This document shows, in pieces, positions 33,046 through 45,013 of a stretch of 64,000 bases of DNA. The stretch spans positions 124,001 through 188,000 of the forward strand of contig JAQMWT010000548.1 in NCBI GenBank assembly GCA_029834535.1, in the 5' to 3' direction. The notes below the pieces were generated by a model, which worked only from the letters and a program-made list of their open reading frames with translations, was not told the DNA's origin and did not search any database. The translations under genes and the position numbers were made by a program. Source of the stretch: Chrysophaeum taylorii. Taxonomy: Eukaryota > Sar > Pelagophyceae > Pelagomonadales > Pelagomonadaceae. Numbering within the stretch: position 1 is the first letter of the stretch; each line of letters starts with the position of its first letter.

Positions 33046-35135
33046 GTCTTGACGGTGGAACAGGGCTGTGTTGAAAACGACCTCTTCCCGAAGTGGGGCG
33101 TTGTGTAATCGTCTGGTGACGTTGTGCAATCGTCTGGCGACTCAACGAACAATCGCTCCAGTAAATAGATACAAGGTCTTGGCTGCACATATACCAAGCC
33201 TCGTGAAATATAGATACGCTTGTGGCAAATTGATCTCGAAAACCAAGAAAATACTTTGTACATCCGAGAAAGGTGAGGGGGTTCTGCGCCTGAAGCGAGA
33301 CTACAACTGTACTGCTCGTAAAAGTCCCAGAAATCTTGACGCGAGTACCGCGTAGAGTAGTCACAAAGTCGGTTTCCTGCGATATCCTGTGACTCTCGCG
33401 CGGGAGTCAGCACGAATCATAACCCAGGCTCTAGGCCGTCGCCATTTGTGGTCGTCGACCAGGGGAACTGGTGGCGGGGAGACCCGGTGTCTGCCGCGTC
33501 GCCGGGTGGGGCCGGCGCCCGCATGTAGGCCGGGTAGCGTGCTTTTCAACTTGCGCGCCTTCTCGATCCCAGAGCAAGCTGTTTGGGCACTCCTGGTCGT
33601 GCGCGCCTCGACCGCAATACATTCCGCCTAGTCGCTGCGCTCACCATGATCTACCTTCTCCGCTTACTCAACAATCACCACCACATCGCGGCTCCTTCGG
33701 TTCGCGGCTGCTGCTCGTATTCGCCGCGCTCGTCGTCGCCGCGACGCTTCTGCCACAAAACGCCCAATTGTGCCCTGGTCAGCTTCATCGGTCGGTGGTA
33801 TCTGTCTTTAGCACGGTGCGCGATCTTTTAGCCCGCCGAGAGCCGGGAGGGTGGGGGAGCCAAGAGAGGCCCGACCGGTGTTCGGCCGCGCCAGAATGCG
33901 GCGCGGACAGCATACAGGCGATGATGAACAAGAAAGGAAGCTGCAACAAGGGCAGGGCGCAGTGCAGAGAGAGCGCGGCCGAGGAGATGAAGGGCCCGAA
34001 GCCAGGGGCTGGGAGTTCGCAATCGTGCGGGGCGGCGAAATAAAAAGGAGGGGCGTCATCAAGGGCAGAGCGAGAGGACGTCCAGAGGAGGTGCACGGAC
34101 CACTCACAGTCAATCAATGTCTTCGACGCCGAACACTTCATCATCGACTTCGGTATCGCGCCGATGCCGCCGTCGAGTTTCTTCCAGTGCGGAAACCAAT
34201 GGACTCTCTGTACTGGTTGGTAGATAAGGAAGTAAGTCAGCAAGTTTTATTCTCTCCTGCTCCTTCGTCCTTCTGCTCGTTTGACCTCGTCTTGAGTCGC
34301 CCTCTCTGCTTGCAACATTTCTTCGGCCTTCTTGAATCTGTTGCCATTTGGTTCAAATTTGCTTCCCATTGTTTGCTCCTATACTGCTTCCTTCTTTGCG
34401 GTCCTCGTCCTTTCCCCCCTCATTTCCTCTTCTTTTTCTCCCTTGGCTCCTCCCCTTTACGATTCCATTTTCTTCTTCTTTGCTGCCCTCACTGGCCATC
34501 CTCTGTTTCTGTCTTTTCCTCTGCGCTCATCCATTCTGGCTTTTTGAGCCTTGAAGTCGCTAACAATAACGTCAAGACGACGTTGCTCCTCATCTGCGAA
34601 CGCCGGCGAGGAAAGACTACTAGATACTAAATGTCGGCGGCACCAGTCGCCGTGGTGGCGAATTGTTGCACTGAAATGCCTATACTCTCGTGTGGTATTG
34701 TTTTCTGATATTTGAAAAACTGCCGACGCCCCTCGATCCGACGGCGTCGGTCAGGCTTCGCCCCTGACAACAGCAGGTTGTAAAAAGTGGGAGGGCAGAA
34801 AAAGTAAGCAAATGGAAAAAGAGACAAAGCGACCCAGGGTCCGCGGCCCGGTACTTTCTGAGCATATAATGGCTCGCGTTGATCTCTCTTTGCGACCAAA
34901 TGCTGGCGCTTGGGACTCGGCGGGTGGTGGCACCATGAGAGCGTCGCGATGGAGCACACGAGAAGCGTTGTCGCCTCGGTTAGTAGTGACCAGATCGCAA
35001 GCTTGCGCATCAACCTAGGGGCGACCTTCACGTTCTTCGTTGTGGGGTCAGTTGTGGTTGCGCGTTCGTTCGGGAAGGCGAGATGCGACCCTTGTAATCT
35101 TCGGCTTGCCTGACCGGGGGAAAATGAACACGATT
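33046..35135. other. Upstream part of array unit 2, no complete gene recognised
   Basis: The content is the same as 27048-29146 with scattered substitutions and a small indel near 33794 relative to unit 1, which changes the reading of a minus-strand frame (33785-34243). Because that frame is not conserved between units, I do not call it a gene. Confidence 0.35.
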
Positions 35136-36893
35136 GAGATCCACCATGTTGTGGAGAAAGTGAAAGCATACTACAAAGATCAGAGAGAAGAAGCAAGCAA
35201 GACATCCAAGCATGCACGTCCAAAGGGAAACCACATTTCAGACTCCCACCGAGGTATTAGTCCACAACGTGAGCTCGAAACGTGCTCAGGTCGCCGGCGC
35301 AAACTCACCAACCGGCTGAATTCAATTTCGCAAATACTCGCCACACTCTTTAAGATATATACTGGCAATGTGTACGTTTACGAACCTGGGAGGACACGAA
35401 ACTCCACACAGACTCCACACGGACTGCACACAGACTGCACGCAGTCTATAGTCTGCTAATTCGCCAAGCAAATCCGCCGGTTTACCCCGCAGAAAATTGC
35501 AGCAGCAAACCCATCAGACTCCGACCAAGTGAGAGTTCGCAACATGAGCTCAAAGAAAACGCGCGCACGAAGCAGCAACAGTTAACCCATCAGATTCCCT
35601 CAACGGAGCAACAAAAGCATCCAACACAAAAAAAGTCAACAATCTCACCAACCGTTCCCCGCTTCTTCACCAAATTCTTCTTGCCCTTCTGTCACCGACG
35701 TCGAGTACGATTCAAGGTTCTACCAGGCCACTTCAGCGCCATCGCCAGCTCAACCCGGTTCGCGGACAACAAACACCCTGCAGCACGGCATCGCCAACTG
35801 CGTCATTTTGATCTGCAAAAGGCCCAATGTCACCGAATACACACGAGCTCGATCCGCCTAAAGACAACACCAGCAGCATGCCGGGTGCGACGTAGCCGGT
35901 CGCGACCGTCGCCCTGCCGGTTGTACGCGCTGCGTCACAACTGAATCGTCCCGAGTTTACTAGCTCCACACGAAATAATATCCGCAGTGGAACGTACAAT
36001 TGACTGCTCCCCGCTTGAGCATTCAAATCCGCCGCCACGACCGGATCAAGGCCATATGCTACCTGCAGTCGCGCCCACCTCCGTTCTCGCAGCTAAGCAA
36101 CCCCCGCCTCAAGGTTGCAGTTCCGTACCTACAAGAAGTTGCTCGGCATTGGCCTCGAGAAACTGCGCCAGTTGAGCTGTTAGAGCCTTGAATGCCGCAC
36201 AATTCACCTCTTCGCGCTACATCAAAGAATGAACCGCGTCTTGACCACCGGCCTACGCACGCTGACGTCTGCGGGAAAGTCTCCGCGACGCAAGCGCGCT
36301 GGATGCGCCTTGGCCGGCGACGTCGACAACGAGCGCATTTCGCATCCGACGAGGTACAAAAGTCGTTCTTGACGTCGCGTCGTCGTCGCGAAGCACGCAC
36401 ACCGCACTCCATCGATCCTCGTCGTCACCGCCGTCACCACCGTCCGAACCACTGCTTTTCACAACCCCAAAATCGACGATTTTCCACAATGGTGCAGCGA
36501 CGTTCTCGTCCTCCCTAATCCTACTTTTAGTTAGCTAGTCATTTTTATTTGACGTCGACCTCGGCGCGAGACTGAGAACATACCCCCTAATCTCCCCTCC
36601 CGATGATCTGATGTTACAGGCATTTTCAATGCTTGTATGACAAAAAAGCGCACAAGGGAAGGAGATGGCAGTCAATACTCGAAAGCTGTCGTCGGTATGT
36701 GCGTGGTGGCGGGAAGATGAAGACGTGGTGCTCGTAATTCATGCTGGTCCGCCGCCGCAAAGCTAAACCAAGCGCATTTACAAGCTGACTACACTTGAAT
36801 CGACCGGAGTCATGGACAAAAGCACCGCCGGCTCTGGAAGTTTCACGCTCGGGCACCGCTCAAGCCGCAATGGAGTGTTGGGACGAGAAGAGC
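35136..36893. other. Downstream part of array unit 3, no gene recognised
   Basis: This is near-identical to the matching part of unit 2. No coding sequence was recognised. Confidence 0.4.
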
Positions 36894-39033
36894 TCAGCCG
36901 CGCAAACGACGGTCTCTTTCGTCGCAGAAGGTGCCTCCCCAGCCGTTTGCACAATCGCATTCGCACACGTTCGACCCAAGGTCCAAGAATTTGGCGTTGT
37001 TCTTGCAGAGTTGACGGCCCTCGGTCTCGCAGCAAGTGCCGTAGTGACCGTTTTGACATACGCACGCCATAGCCTCCTTATCAAAGGATCTTCCGCGAGC
37101 CGAGCATAGGTTGTTGATGGTGATGCGGCTCTCGCAGTCGCCGTCGCCGTCGGCGTCGATGCCGATACTGTCGGACTGCACGTCACAGTTGACGTTGAGC
37201 GTCTCCGGAAGGCACGCGTCAACTACGGTGCCGTACGGGTCGTCGCACGCGAACTGGCCGGGGCCCAGCACAGATGTGTCATCGCAGCTGGGCGTGAGAT
37301 CGATTTGAAAGGCGCCTCTGCTTTGAAAATGGTACGAAAGATCGCCATCGCCGTAGGCAAAGAGGAAGTACCCACCCCAGTTGTCAAAAATCGCGATTTC
37401 ATCGGCCGGGGCCAGAGACCTGGTGAAGTAAAACACGAGGTCCCCGTCGTCGTCGAGAGTAGTCGAAACGTCGACGAGCGTCTGCGCGTCGGCGAGCGTG
37501 GGTCCCGACCAATCGTACGGCGCGATATTGTAGTTCATCGGCACGTTGCCTCCGGTGGCGATGATTGCGTTGGTGTCGGGCATCTGATCGTCGAGCGAAA
37601 CGCCGAGCGCAGCCCAACCGTCGCCAGATTTCACCACTTTGGCTCGAATGGCCGGATAGAAGTCGGCGTCGCCGCCTTCCGTCTCGAGTGTCCAATAAAA
37701 AGCGTAGCTTTCGTCCGGCCGAACAACATACTCGAAGTTGGGGTCGTCTGAAAGGTACATCTCGTCGCACAGCGTCGGCGCGATGCTTGGGGTCGACGTC
37801 GGCGCGACGATCGGAGCCGACGTCGGCAGGAAGGTGATGGAGTCAGGATCCAAGGTCGGCTTGGGTGTGGGAGCTTCGGTCGGGCTCGGAATCGTTGGCT
37901 GCGAGCTCGGACTCGGGACCGTGGGCATGGGCACAGGCTTGGCCGACGTCGGTGGCAGCGTCACCGTCGGCGCCTCGGTAGTGATCCCTTCAATCTCGAC
38001 GTCCATGCATGCGGCCCAAACTTGGGGTGTGCTCGAGCACCACCACACCCACTGCATCACCGTCTTGCCCGACGGGAAGTCGTCCGGAATCTTCACTTTC
38101 ACCTCCGAGACTTGACCCCTGGTGCACTCCTCGTTCGAGTTGGCGCAACCAAAGTCGCGGCCATAGCCGCCCTGGCAATGGTGGAAGCGTCCCGGGTCGT
38201 CACATCCCCAGCCCTCCTTGCACCGCGGCCCGCGTTCACAATTGTTCTCTTCGACGTCGTCGCATCGCAGCTCGCCCGCCTCGTAGCACTTCTCGAGAGC
38301 GAGCATTTCCTCTGTGGTCGGTGGCACGTCGCCCAGGAGCTTGGCGACGAGATCCTGGTCGCGGCACAGCCGGTACGAGAAAAGGCCTCCGTGGTCAGCC
38401 GTGGCGCACCAGCGCATGTTGTAAGTCTCGCCGGCCGTGAGGTTCGCGGTGCTGGGGTAATTGAAGCCGAAGTTGTAGTTCTTGTCGGTGTCTTTAGTGC
38501 CGCAGATGCCGTACGGCGTGACGTGCGCGTCATTTGTGACGTGGTCCTCCCACGGCGTCGAGTCCGGGTCGGCAGCAGGGTGCTTACCGTACCACGGTCG
38601 GCCGCTAACGTCGACATCGGGGTAGATGTCGTCCACAAAGAGGCACGTTGGGCAGTAATGGCGGTACCCCTCTTGCCACATCCAAACATTGCGTGAGATC
38701 GGCCAGTCTTGGAACCTGGGATCGAGTTTGACGTGAGGTTCGCGCTATAGCCACGCGCGCACGATCGGGACGCATAGACAAGCGAGCGGACTCTAGCACA
38801 CGCAGACACACGGACTACTCGAAGACGTAGACAAGCGAGCAGGCGCAAGCACGCACGGAATCACGGGGGTGGGGGGGGATATCCGACATAGACAAGCGCG
38901 GTGTTTTTGCACACACGCGCTCTTGCAGGGGGAGATCGATCCCCCAGAACAAGAGAGGGACTCTGCTAAAAACTCACCCGTGCGATGAAGAGCGATCGAC
39001 GAGGGCTGCGGCGACGATGAGCTTGAGGTGCAT
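36894..39033 (-). CDS. Secreted LPMO-like protein with DOMON and EGF-like domains, copy 3
   Basis: Exon 1 is 38978-39033 and exon 2 is 36894-38715, with a 262-nt intron. The 625-aa product differs from copy 1 at four readable positions: 77 (Arg to His), 153 (Ala to Thr), 444 (Asn to Asp) and 500 (Thr to Ser). None is a proposed copper or haem ligand. It is the most diverged of the three but still intact, which argues against simple decay after duplication. Confidence 0.8.
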
Positions 39034-40640
39034 GTCTTGACGGTGGAACAGGGCTGTGTTGAAAACGACCTCTTCCCGAAGTGAGGCGTTGTGTAATCGT
39101 CTGGTGACGTTGTGCAATCGTCTGGCGACTCAACGAACAATCGCTCCAGTAAATAGATACAAGGTCTTGGCTGCACATATACCAAGCCTCGTGAAATATA
39201 GATACGCTTGTGGCAAATTGATCTCGAAAACCAAGAAAATACTTTGTACATCCGAGAAAGGTGAGGGGGTTCTGCGCCTGAAGCGAGACTACAACTGTAC
39301 TGCTCGTAAAAGTCCCAGAAATCTTGACGCGAGTACTGCGTAGTAGTCACAAAGTCGGTTTCCTGCGATATCTGTGACTCTCGCGCAAGAGTCAGCACGA
39401 ATCATAACCCAGGCTCTCGGCCGTCGCCATTAGTGGTCGTCGTCGACCAGGGGAACTGGTGGCGGGGAGACCCGGTGTCTGCCGCGTCGCCGGGTGGGGC
39501 CGGCGCCCGCATGTAGGCCGGGTAGCGTGCTTTTCAACTTGCGCGCCTTCTCGATCCCAGAGCAAGCTGTTTGGGCACTCCTGTTCGTGCGCGCCTCGAC
39601 CGCAATACATTCCGCCTAGTCGCTGCGCTCACCATGATCTACCTTCACCGCTTACTCAACAATCACCACCACATCGCGGCTCCTTCGGGTCGTGGCTGCT
39701 GCTCGTATTCGCCGCGCTCGTCGTCGCCGCGACGCTTCTGCCACAAAACGCCCAATTGTGCCCTCGTCAGCTTCATCGGTCGGTGGTATCTGTCTTTAGC
39801 ACGGTGCGCGATCTTTTAGCCCGCCGAGAGCCGGGAGGGTGGGGGAGCCAAGAGAGGCTCGACCGGTGTTCGGCCGCGCCAGAATGCGGCGTGGACAGCA
39901 TACAGGCGATGATGAACAAGAAAGGAAGCTGCAACAAGGGCAGGGCGCAGTGCACAGAGAGCGCGGCCGAGGAGATGATGGGCCCGAAGCCAGGGGCTGG
40001 GAGTTCGCAATCGTGCGGGGCGGCGAAATTAAAAGGAGGGACGTCATCAAGGGCAGAGCGAGAGGACGTCCAGAGGAGGTGCACTGACCACAGTCAATCA
40101 ATGTCTTCGACGCCGAACACTTCATCATCGACTTCGGTGTCGCGCCGATGCCGCCGTCGAGTTTCTTCCAGTGCTGAAACCAATGGACTTTCTGTACTGG
40201 TTGGTAGATAAGGAAGTAAGTCAGCAAGTTTTATTCTCTCCTGCTCCTTCGCCCTACTGCTCGTTTGACCTCGTTTCCTCTTCTTTGTCTCCCTTGGCCC
40301 CTCCCCTTTGCGATTCCATTTTCTCTTATTTGCTCTCCTCACTGGTCATTCCATGTTTCTGTCTTTTCATCTGCGCTCATCCATTCTGGCTTTTCGAGCT
40401 TGGAAGTCGCTAACAATAACACCAAGACAACGTTGCTCCGTCCGAGAACGCCGGCGAGGAAAGACTACTAGATACTAAATGTCGGCGGCATCAGCCGCCG
40501 TGGTGGCGAAAGGCGGCGAATTATTGCAGTGAATTGCATGGCGTCGGTCAGGCACCCCCCCCTACAACACCATTTTGCGAAAAATGGGATTACAGAAAAG
40601 GGGAAAACGGAAAAAGAGACAAAGGTATGTTGTGAAAGAA
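39034..40640. other. Upstream part of array unit 3, shortened outer edge
   Basis: It follows units 1 and 2 to about 40250 and then shows deletions and substitutions to about 40640, where similarity ends. The minus-strand DEVFGVEDID frame (ending at 40094) extends here upstream to 40342 as a basic, Lys/Arg-rich sequence with KLADLLPYLPTSTESPL. It could be the last exon of an unrecognised gene. Confidence 0.3.
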
Positions 40641-40712
40641 AGAAACTTAGATGAGGAGACGACCGCGACTCGATCACCGCACCTCAAGTAGCATCTTAAT
40701 GGACTCTGTTAT

Positions 40713-41556
40713 TTAAAACTCAATTGGTTCGCCGTCCCAGGCAAAGAAGCCGCCGGTGTGCTCCCACTCGAGACCATCGATAATGGTAAGGAGCTGGTGC
40801 GCCGTGAACGAGCGATCAAACAGCTTATCCCGAGCCACATTGCGCTGATACGGAGCCGACAAATCTGTGTCCGTGGTGCCAGGATGCAACGAAACAACGA
40901 TGGTGCCGTGGCGCTTGAGTTCGATGGACAGGCATTTCGTAGCCATATTGAGAGCGGATTTCGACATCCGGTAAGAATACCATCCGCCTGCACGAGGATA
41001 ATGATGTCGTGGTACAACACAACGCGCCTAAACGATTATCTGTGATAGAGCCGACGCGCGCCGAAAGGTTGGCGACGACGGTTGGCCGGGCCTTCGCCGG
41101 GCGCCGCAGACTCGTGGCGAGCGCCTGCGTCATCAACACGGCGCCTCCGGCGTTGACGGCGAACGAGCGCAGGAGCCACTCGGGGTCGATCTCCGCCACA
41201 GAGCGCTCTGGACGGTGCGTCGCGTCGTGCAAGACGCCCGCGTTGTTGATCAAGACGTCGCAGCGGTCGATTTGCTCTCCCAGACGTTTGACCGAGACCA
41301 CATCTGCGACGTCGACCTCGATGGCTCGCACGCGGTCGTGGCCTCTGAGTCTCACGTCGAAGTTCGAAAGGTCTCTGCAGCACGCCACGATAGTGCCCGC
41401 AGTGCGTTCAAGCAACTGCGCGCAGAACTCGGCACCAATGCCCCGGCTCGCGCCCGAGACGACGAAGACGGCATCGGGGTCGGCGTTCCGAGCCGTTGCG
41501 TGTGATGATGCTGGAAACGTCGAGGCTGCGCGGGCCACCAAAGCCAACCGCAACAT
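40713..41556 (-). CDS. Short-chain dehydrogenase/reductase
   Basis: Exon 1 is 41028-41556 and exon 2 is 40713-40987, joined over a 40-nt intron, giving 267 aa. It is a classical-type SDR: cofactor motif VSGASRGIGAEF, then CDVLINNAGVLHD, the Ser segment VVANLSARVGSI and the catalytic Y-x-x-x-K in SYRMSKSALNMATKCL. The C-terminus (HPGTTDTDLSAPY) resembles the C-factor subgroup, whose substrates are mostly unknown; NAD(P)-dependent. The donor is GC rather than GT (TTTAG|GCGCG). I chose it because it gives NRLGGWYSYRMSK, the family consensus; a GT donor 11 nt downstream would insert extra residues. The N-terminus (MLRLALVARAASTF) may be an organelle presequence. It is divergent to petJ, with 202 bp between the start codons. 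Confidence 0.88.
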
Positions 41557-41758
41557 AACGTCCGTTGGGGCATGTTTTGAGGGCTATTTAATAACTGCAA
41601 TGAGGGTTTGTAAAGCCGAGATAGCCACGTGGGTTGAGGGTCGCTAACTCGATCAAAACTCAACCACCTCAGGTCATTTCGACGACGATCCTACGAGATA
41701 ACTTCAACAGCGAGTCCGTCTTCAACTACGCGTTCCTTACTGGCGGCGCGCAGGCAAC

Positions 41759-42231
41759 ATGATGATGATCCTCGCTCTCGCCACCTGCGTCGCGGCTTTC
41801 CAGCCTCACCAGGGCCGCCCGGCGGCTTCGGTTAAGATGAACGGCCTCAAGGAGGACGTCGCTGCCGCCGCGCTCGCGACTGTTGCTGTCTTCTCCCCGA
41901 TCGCCGCCTCCGCTGCCGACATTGACAACGGCGCCACTATCTTCGCCGGCAACTGCGCGGCTTGCCACGCAGGCGGCAACAACGTGAGCACGACACGTCG
42001 ATAATTGCATCGACACGTCCCGCGCAGGTTATCCAAACGGAGAAGACCCTCCGCAAGGAGGCCCTTGACTCCTACCTCGATGGCGGCCGCAAGGTCGAGT
42101 CGGTCGTTTACCAGGTCACCAACGGGAAGAACGCCATGCCTGCTTTCGGCGGGCGTCTCTCAGACGAGGAGATTGGCGACGTCGCGGCCTACGTTATCGA
42201 CCAGGCCAACGGTGACAAATGGGACGAGTAG
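41759..42231 (+). CDS. petJ: Cytochrome c6, plastid lumen electron carrier
   Basis: Exon 1 is 41759-41983 and exon 2 is 42028-42231, with a 44-nt intron (GTGAGC...CGCAG), giving 142 aa. Cytochrome c6 carries electrons from cytochrome b6f to photosystem I in the thylakoid lumen. Haem is bound by NCAACH, with the axial Met in GKNAMPAFGGRLSDEE. The leader has three parts: a signal peptide (MMMILALATCVAA), Phe at the presumed cleavage point (AAFQPHQG) as in stramenopile plastid precursors, then a lumen-targeting hydrophobic segment ending SPIAASA before ADIDNG. The insert YLDGGRKVESVVYQVTNG is typical of red-lineage c6. It is the best single marker in this window for a photosynthetic alga with a secondary red plastid. 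Confidence 0.95.
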
Positions 42232-43361
42232 ACGCATGCCCTCCACCACCGCCACACAACGTCCGAGCCTATACATTGTGAAAGTCCACGCCACGTCGCT
42301 GTGAGCTATGGGAATCATGGCGCGCAGTCTTACGTCGAATTCGAAAAGTCCGAAAACACTATATACCTTTCGGAGTTGTTTGTGGCGGTACTCTCCCGCG
42401 AGTGGGGTAAAGTTTTTTTGCCGAGCACTCCCAAGTACGATGAGTAGCAGAAAATATTATCTCGCAGCTCAACTTGTGCAGGAGAGCGGAGTCTGGTGTG
42501 GACTCGCAACTTAACCTCTCACCTGGCGTTTAATGTCGTTTGGCTACGTGCGTGATGACTAAACAAGCCATAAACCGGGGTTGAGTCTGCGGATGCTTTC
42601 ACGCGGAAAAAAAAAGCCCGTCGATTTTTTCGACCCGAATTTCGATAGGGATGACGTCATTCACATTATTATATAATTAGGGTCACCGAGAGGACCTGGC
42701 CTGGGGGGTTGCGTGATGGTACAAGTGCCTCCAGGCCGACCCGCACTCGCCCTCCAGCCTATTATGCCTGAAGTCGACGACACTGCGGCGAGGAGTGGCT
42801 AGTAGTCGAATCACGGTCTTCGCGAGTTTCTGCGGAAAGAACAGACGCCTTGGCGGTGCTGTGGAATGTGTGCTTGCGCTTGAGGCGCTCGGTCTCGCGC
42901 TGGCGTTCGATTCTAGCGAAGTGAATTCCGTCGTCGATCTCCGTCTTCGACACTATTGTGTCAGCTTTGCGCTTATCATTCGGGGTTGGGCGATGCTGAG
43001 ACTTCTGCAACCCAAGCACCACTAGGCGTGGCGTCTTCGCGCTGGAGGCTGCGCGCCTCTGTCCTCGACATGGTCGCTCTTTATGTGAGGTGAGAATCGG
43101 ATGCCTTGGCCCGTCTGGCATACGTCCTCGGCTCGTAAGTCCTCCGAACTTCCTCCACGGCGGCGAAGGCTTCTTCAAGCGCTGAGCAAGTGCCCACTTT
43201 CGTCCTCGTCGACTTCCCGTCGCCGGCGCGCCTCTTCCAGACGTCCAGACAGACATACAATATTGTAGCGCACCCGTGTCGTGCCGGTTTTTCTTCGGCG
43301 CGGCAATTCCGCGCCGTGCTGTTGTGCCGTGCTGGTTGTTCCCGGCACGGGCACGTGTTGT
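42232..43361. other. Intergenic stretch with a possible minus-strand small gene
   Basis: On the minus strand 42762-43060 contains a coding-like frame, DGIHFARIERQRETERLKRK, ending in a stop at 42762, and another open segment near 43080-43200 reads ALEEAFAAVEEVRRTYEPR. They could be exons of a small hypothetical gene, but no convincing splice set was found. 42540-42720 holds an A-run and an AT-rich stretch. No RNA gene was recognised. Confidence 0.3.
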
Positions 43362-44974
43362 CTACTTGAGGGCAGATTGGAGGATATCCACGCGGCGCGG
43401 AATGGGAACGACGCCGGGGACACCCTCCGCCACGGCGAGATTGATAAGTCGAAGTTGAGTGGCAAGATCTGGACCCCGACTGGAGGTCGTCAGGGCGAGT
43501 CTTAGGATTGGCATGAAAGTTCGCCGCCGGTGCAGTTGGGTGGTCTCGAGGGCAGCATCGATCCACGCGTGAAAGGCGTCCACGGATTGCTGGGTGCCGT
43601 CGAGGACGGGAAGCTCGGCGGCGAGAATGACTTCGACGACGCGTCGCACGGCCGCGATGTTCTCGTCGCTTTCGAGGAGCAGAGCGCCAAGATCGAAAGT
43701 GACGGCCTCTCGCGCTCCCTGGGAAATGTCGAACGCGGTCATCGAGTCGTCGCCAAAAAGCTCAAAGGCGCAGAAGTCGACGAAGGTCGGCGGGATGACC
43801 TCGGCGAAGCACCGCTCGAGCTGCTCGCGGACGAGCTCGCGTCGGCCGGCGGTGCTAAGGAGTCGCAGGCACCGCGCATCGATCCATCGAAGCTTTGCGG
43901 GGTCGTACGCGGCGGGCGCCGGGGAGACGCGGCTCAAGTCGAAGACGCGAGCGAGGTCGTCGAGGTCGTCGAACACCTCCCGCGGCTGCTGCCCGTGCCC
44001 GGCTGGCGGAGAGAAGCCGAGGCTCGCGAGGTACGTCGCGAGCCCCAAGGGCGTGATGCCGTCGCGCCTGCGCTTTCAAGTCATCCGGAGGAAAGGGCAG
44101 CGAGCTTACCTCGCCGCCTCGACCGTCAATCCCGCGTAGGGGGCGCCCGCGGGGCGGTGGGTGTCGCGCTTCGACAACTTCTTGCGATGAGCGTCAACGA
44201 CGAGCGCGCCTGGCCGTGGGGTCATCTTACAACTAAAGCTCATAGGGCGCACAGTGCGCGTAGGTCGGGAGCTCGCGACGGCCGAGAGCCTCGAGCAGCA
44301 GAACCTGGCAGAGCGTGTTGGGGACGTGCTCGTCGCCGCGGATGACGTGCGTGATTTCCATGAGATTGTCGTCGACGGCCTGAAGGAGATTTCACGTAGA
44401 AACGGGGATGCGTACGCACGGTGCAGAAATTGTAGAGGGGCGACCCGTCGCGTCGCGCGAGCACGACGTCCTCCGGCAACGCTCTCGCAACGTCGGCCCA
44501 AACCAGAGGCCCGCGAACGGCGTCGACCACGCGGATCGTTCTTCTGGCGCCGCGTGGGACGCGGAAGCGGAGCGCGTGCGGCTCGCCGGCGCGCAGCCGG
44601 GTCCTGACCTCGGCGGGATCGGCTCGTCGCCATCGTTGCCAGCCGCGAGGCTCGGCGGAGAAGTCAGGGTAGGCGACGCCGCGGTCGACGAGGTCCGCCG
44701 CCGCGCGCGCGTAGATGTGCGAGCGATGCGAGGCGCGGGCGACGCCGTCGGCCCACGAGACGCCGAGCCATCGAAGGTCGCGCACAATCGCTGCCTCCGC
44801 CTCCTTCGAGCCTCGTTGCGCGTCGGTATCGTCAATGCGCAAGACCAGCGCCGCGTCGTCGCCGCGCAGCGCTGCCCCTCGCACGAGCAAATGGTTGAAG
44901 AGAGCCGTCCGAGCCCCGCCGAGGTGGAGCGCGCCGGTCGGGGATGGCGCGAATCGCGCTCGAAGTTTCATCAT
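43362..44974 (-). CDS. gltX: Glutamyl-tRNA synthetase, bacterial/organellar type
   Basis: Four exons (44420-44974, 44253-44379, 44110-44209, 43362-44067) with introns of 40, 43 and 42 nt give 495 aa, a normal length. The enzyme charges tRNA-Glu with glutamate. The N-terminus [20 protein letters not shown] carries the class I HIGH-type motif. [37 protein letters not shown] and the KMSKS-type motif KKLSKRD (exon 3) follow in family order. The C-terminal anticodon-binding half starts in exon 4 ([17 protein letters not shown]). It is of the kind used in plastids and mitochondria, yet no presequence is visible and an in-frame TAG lies directly before the ATG. A GGTAAGT donor-like site 14 nt upstream leaves room for an unseen 5' exon. 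It is divergent to the ERD2-like gene, with only 39 bp between start codons. Confidence 0.92.
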
Positions 44975-45013
44975 CTAGGTATACTTACCCTCTTGAGCGA
45001 CCGGCGTCCCACG

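Larger units (their letters stand above)
23085..40640. repeat. Tandem array of three ~6-kb units
   Basis: Unit 1 runs 23085-29146, unit 2 29147-35135 and unit 3 35136 to about 40640. The coding parts lie 5996 and 5988 bp apart. The units are nearly identical over most of their length, with only a few substitutions per kb by eye; only the outer edges diverge (about 23.1-23.3 kb in unit 1 and 40.25-40.64 kb in unit 3, which is also shortened). That is the pattern expected from recent unequal crossover or ongoing gene conversion. Each unit carries one LPMO-like gene on the minus strand. The left end abuts the LTR retrotransposon. Confidence 0.9.

Noticed and set aside
42540-42720. Possible C/D-box RNA near GTGATGA
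   Set aside because: A C-box-like string occurs, but no D box with a closing stem was found at a suitable distance.
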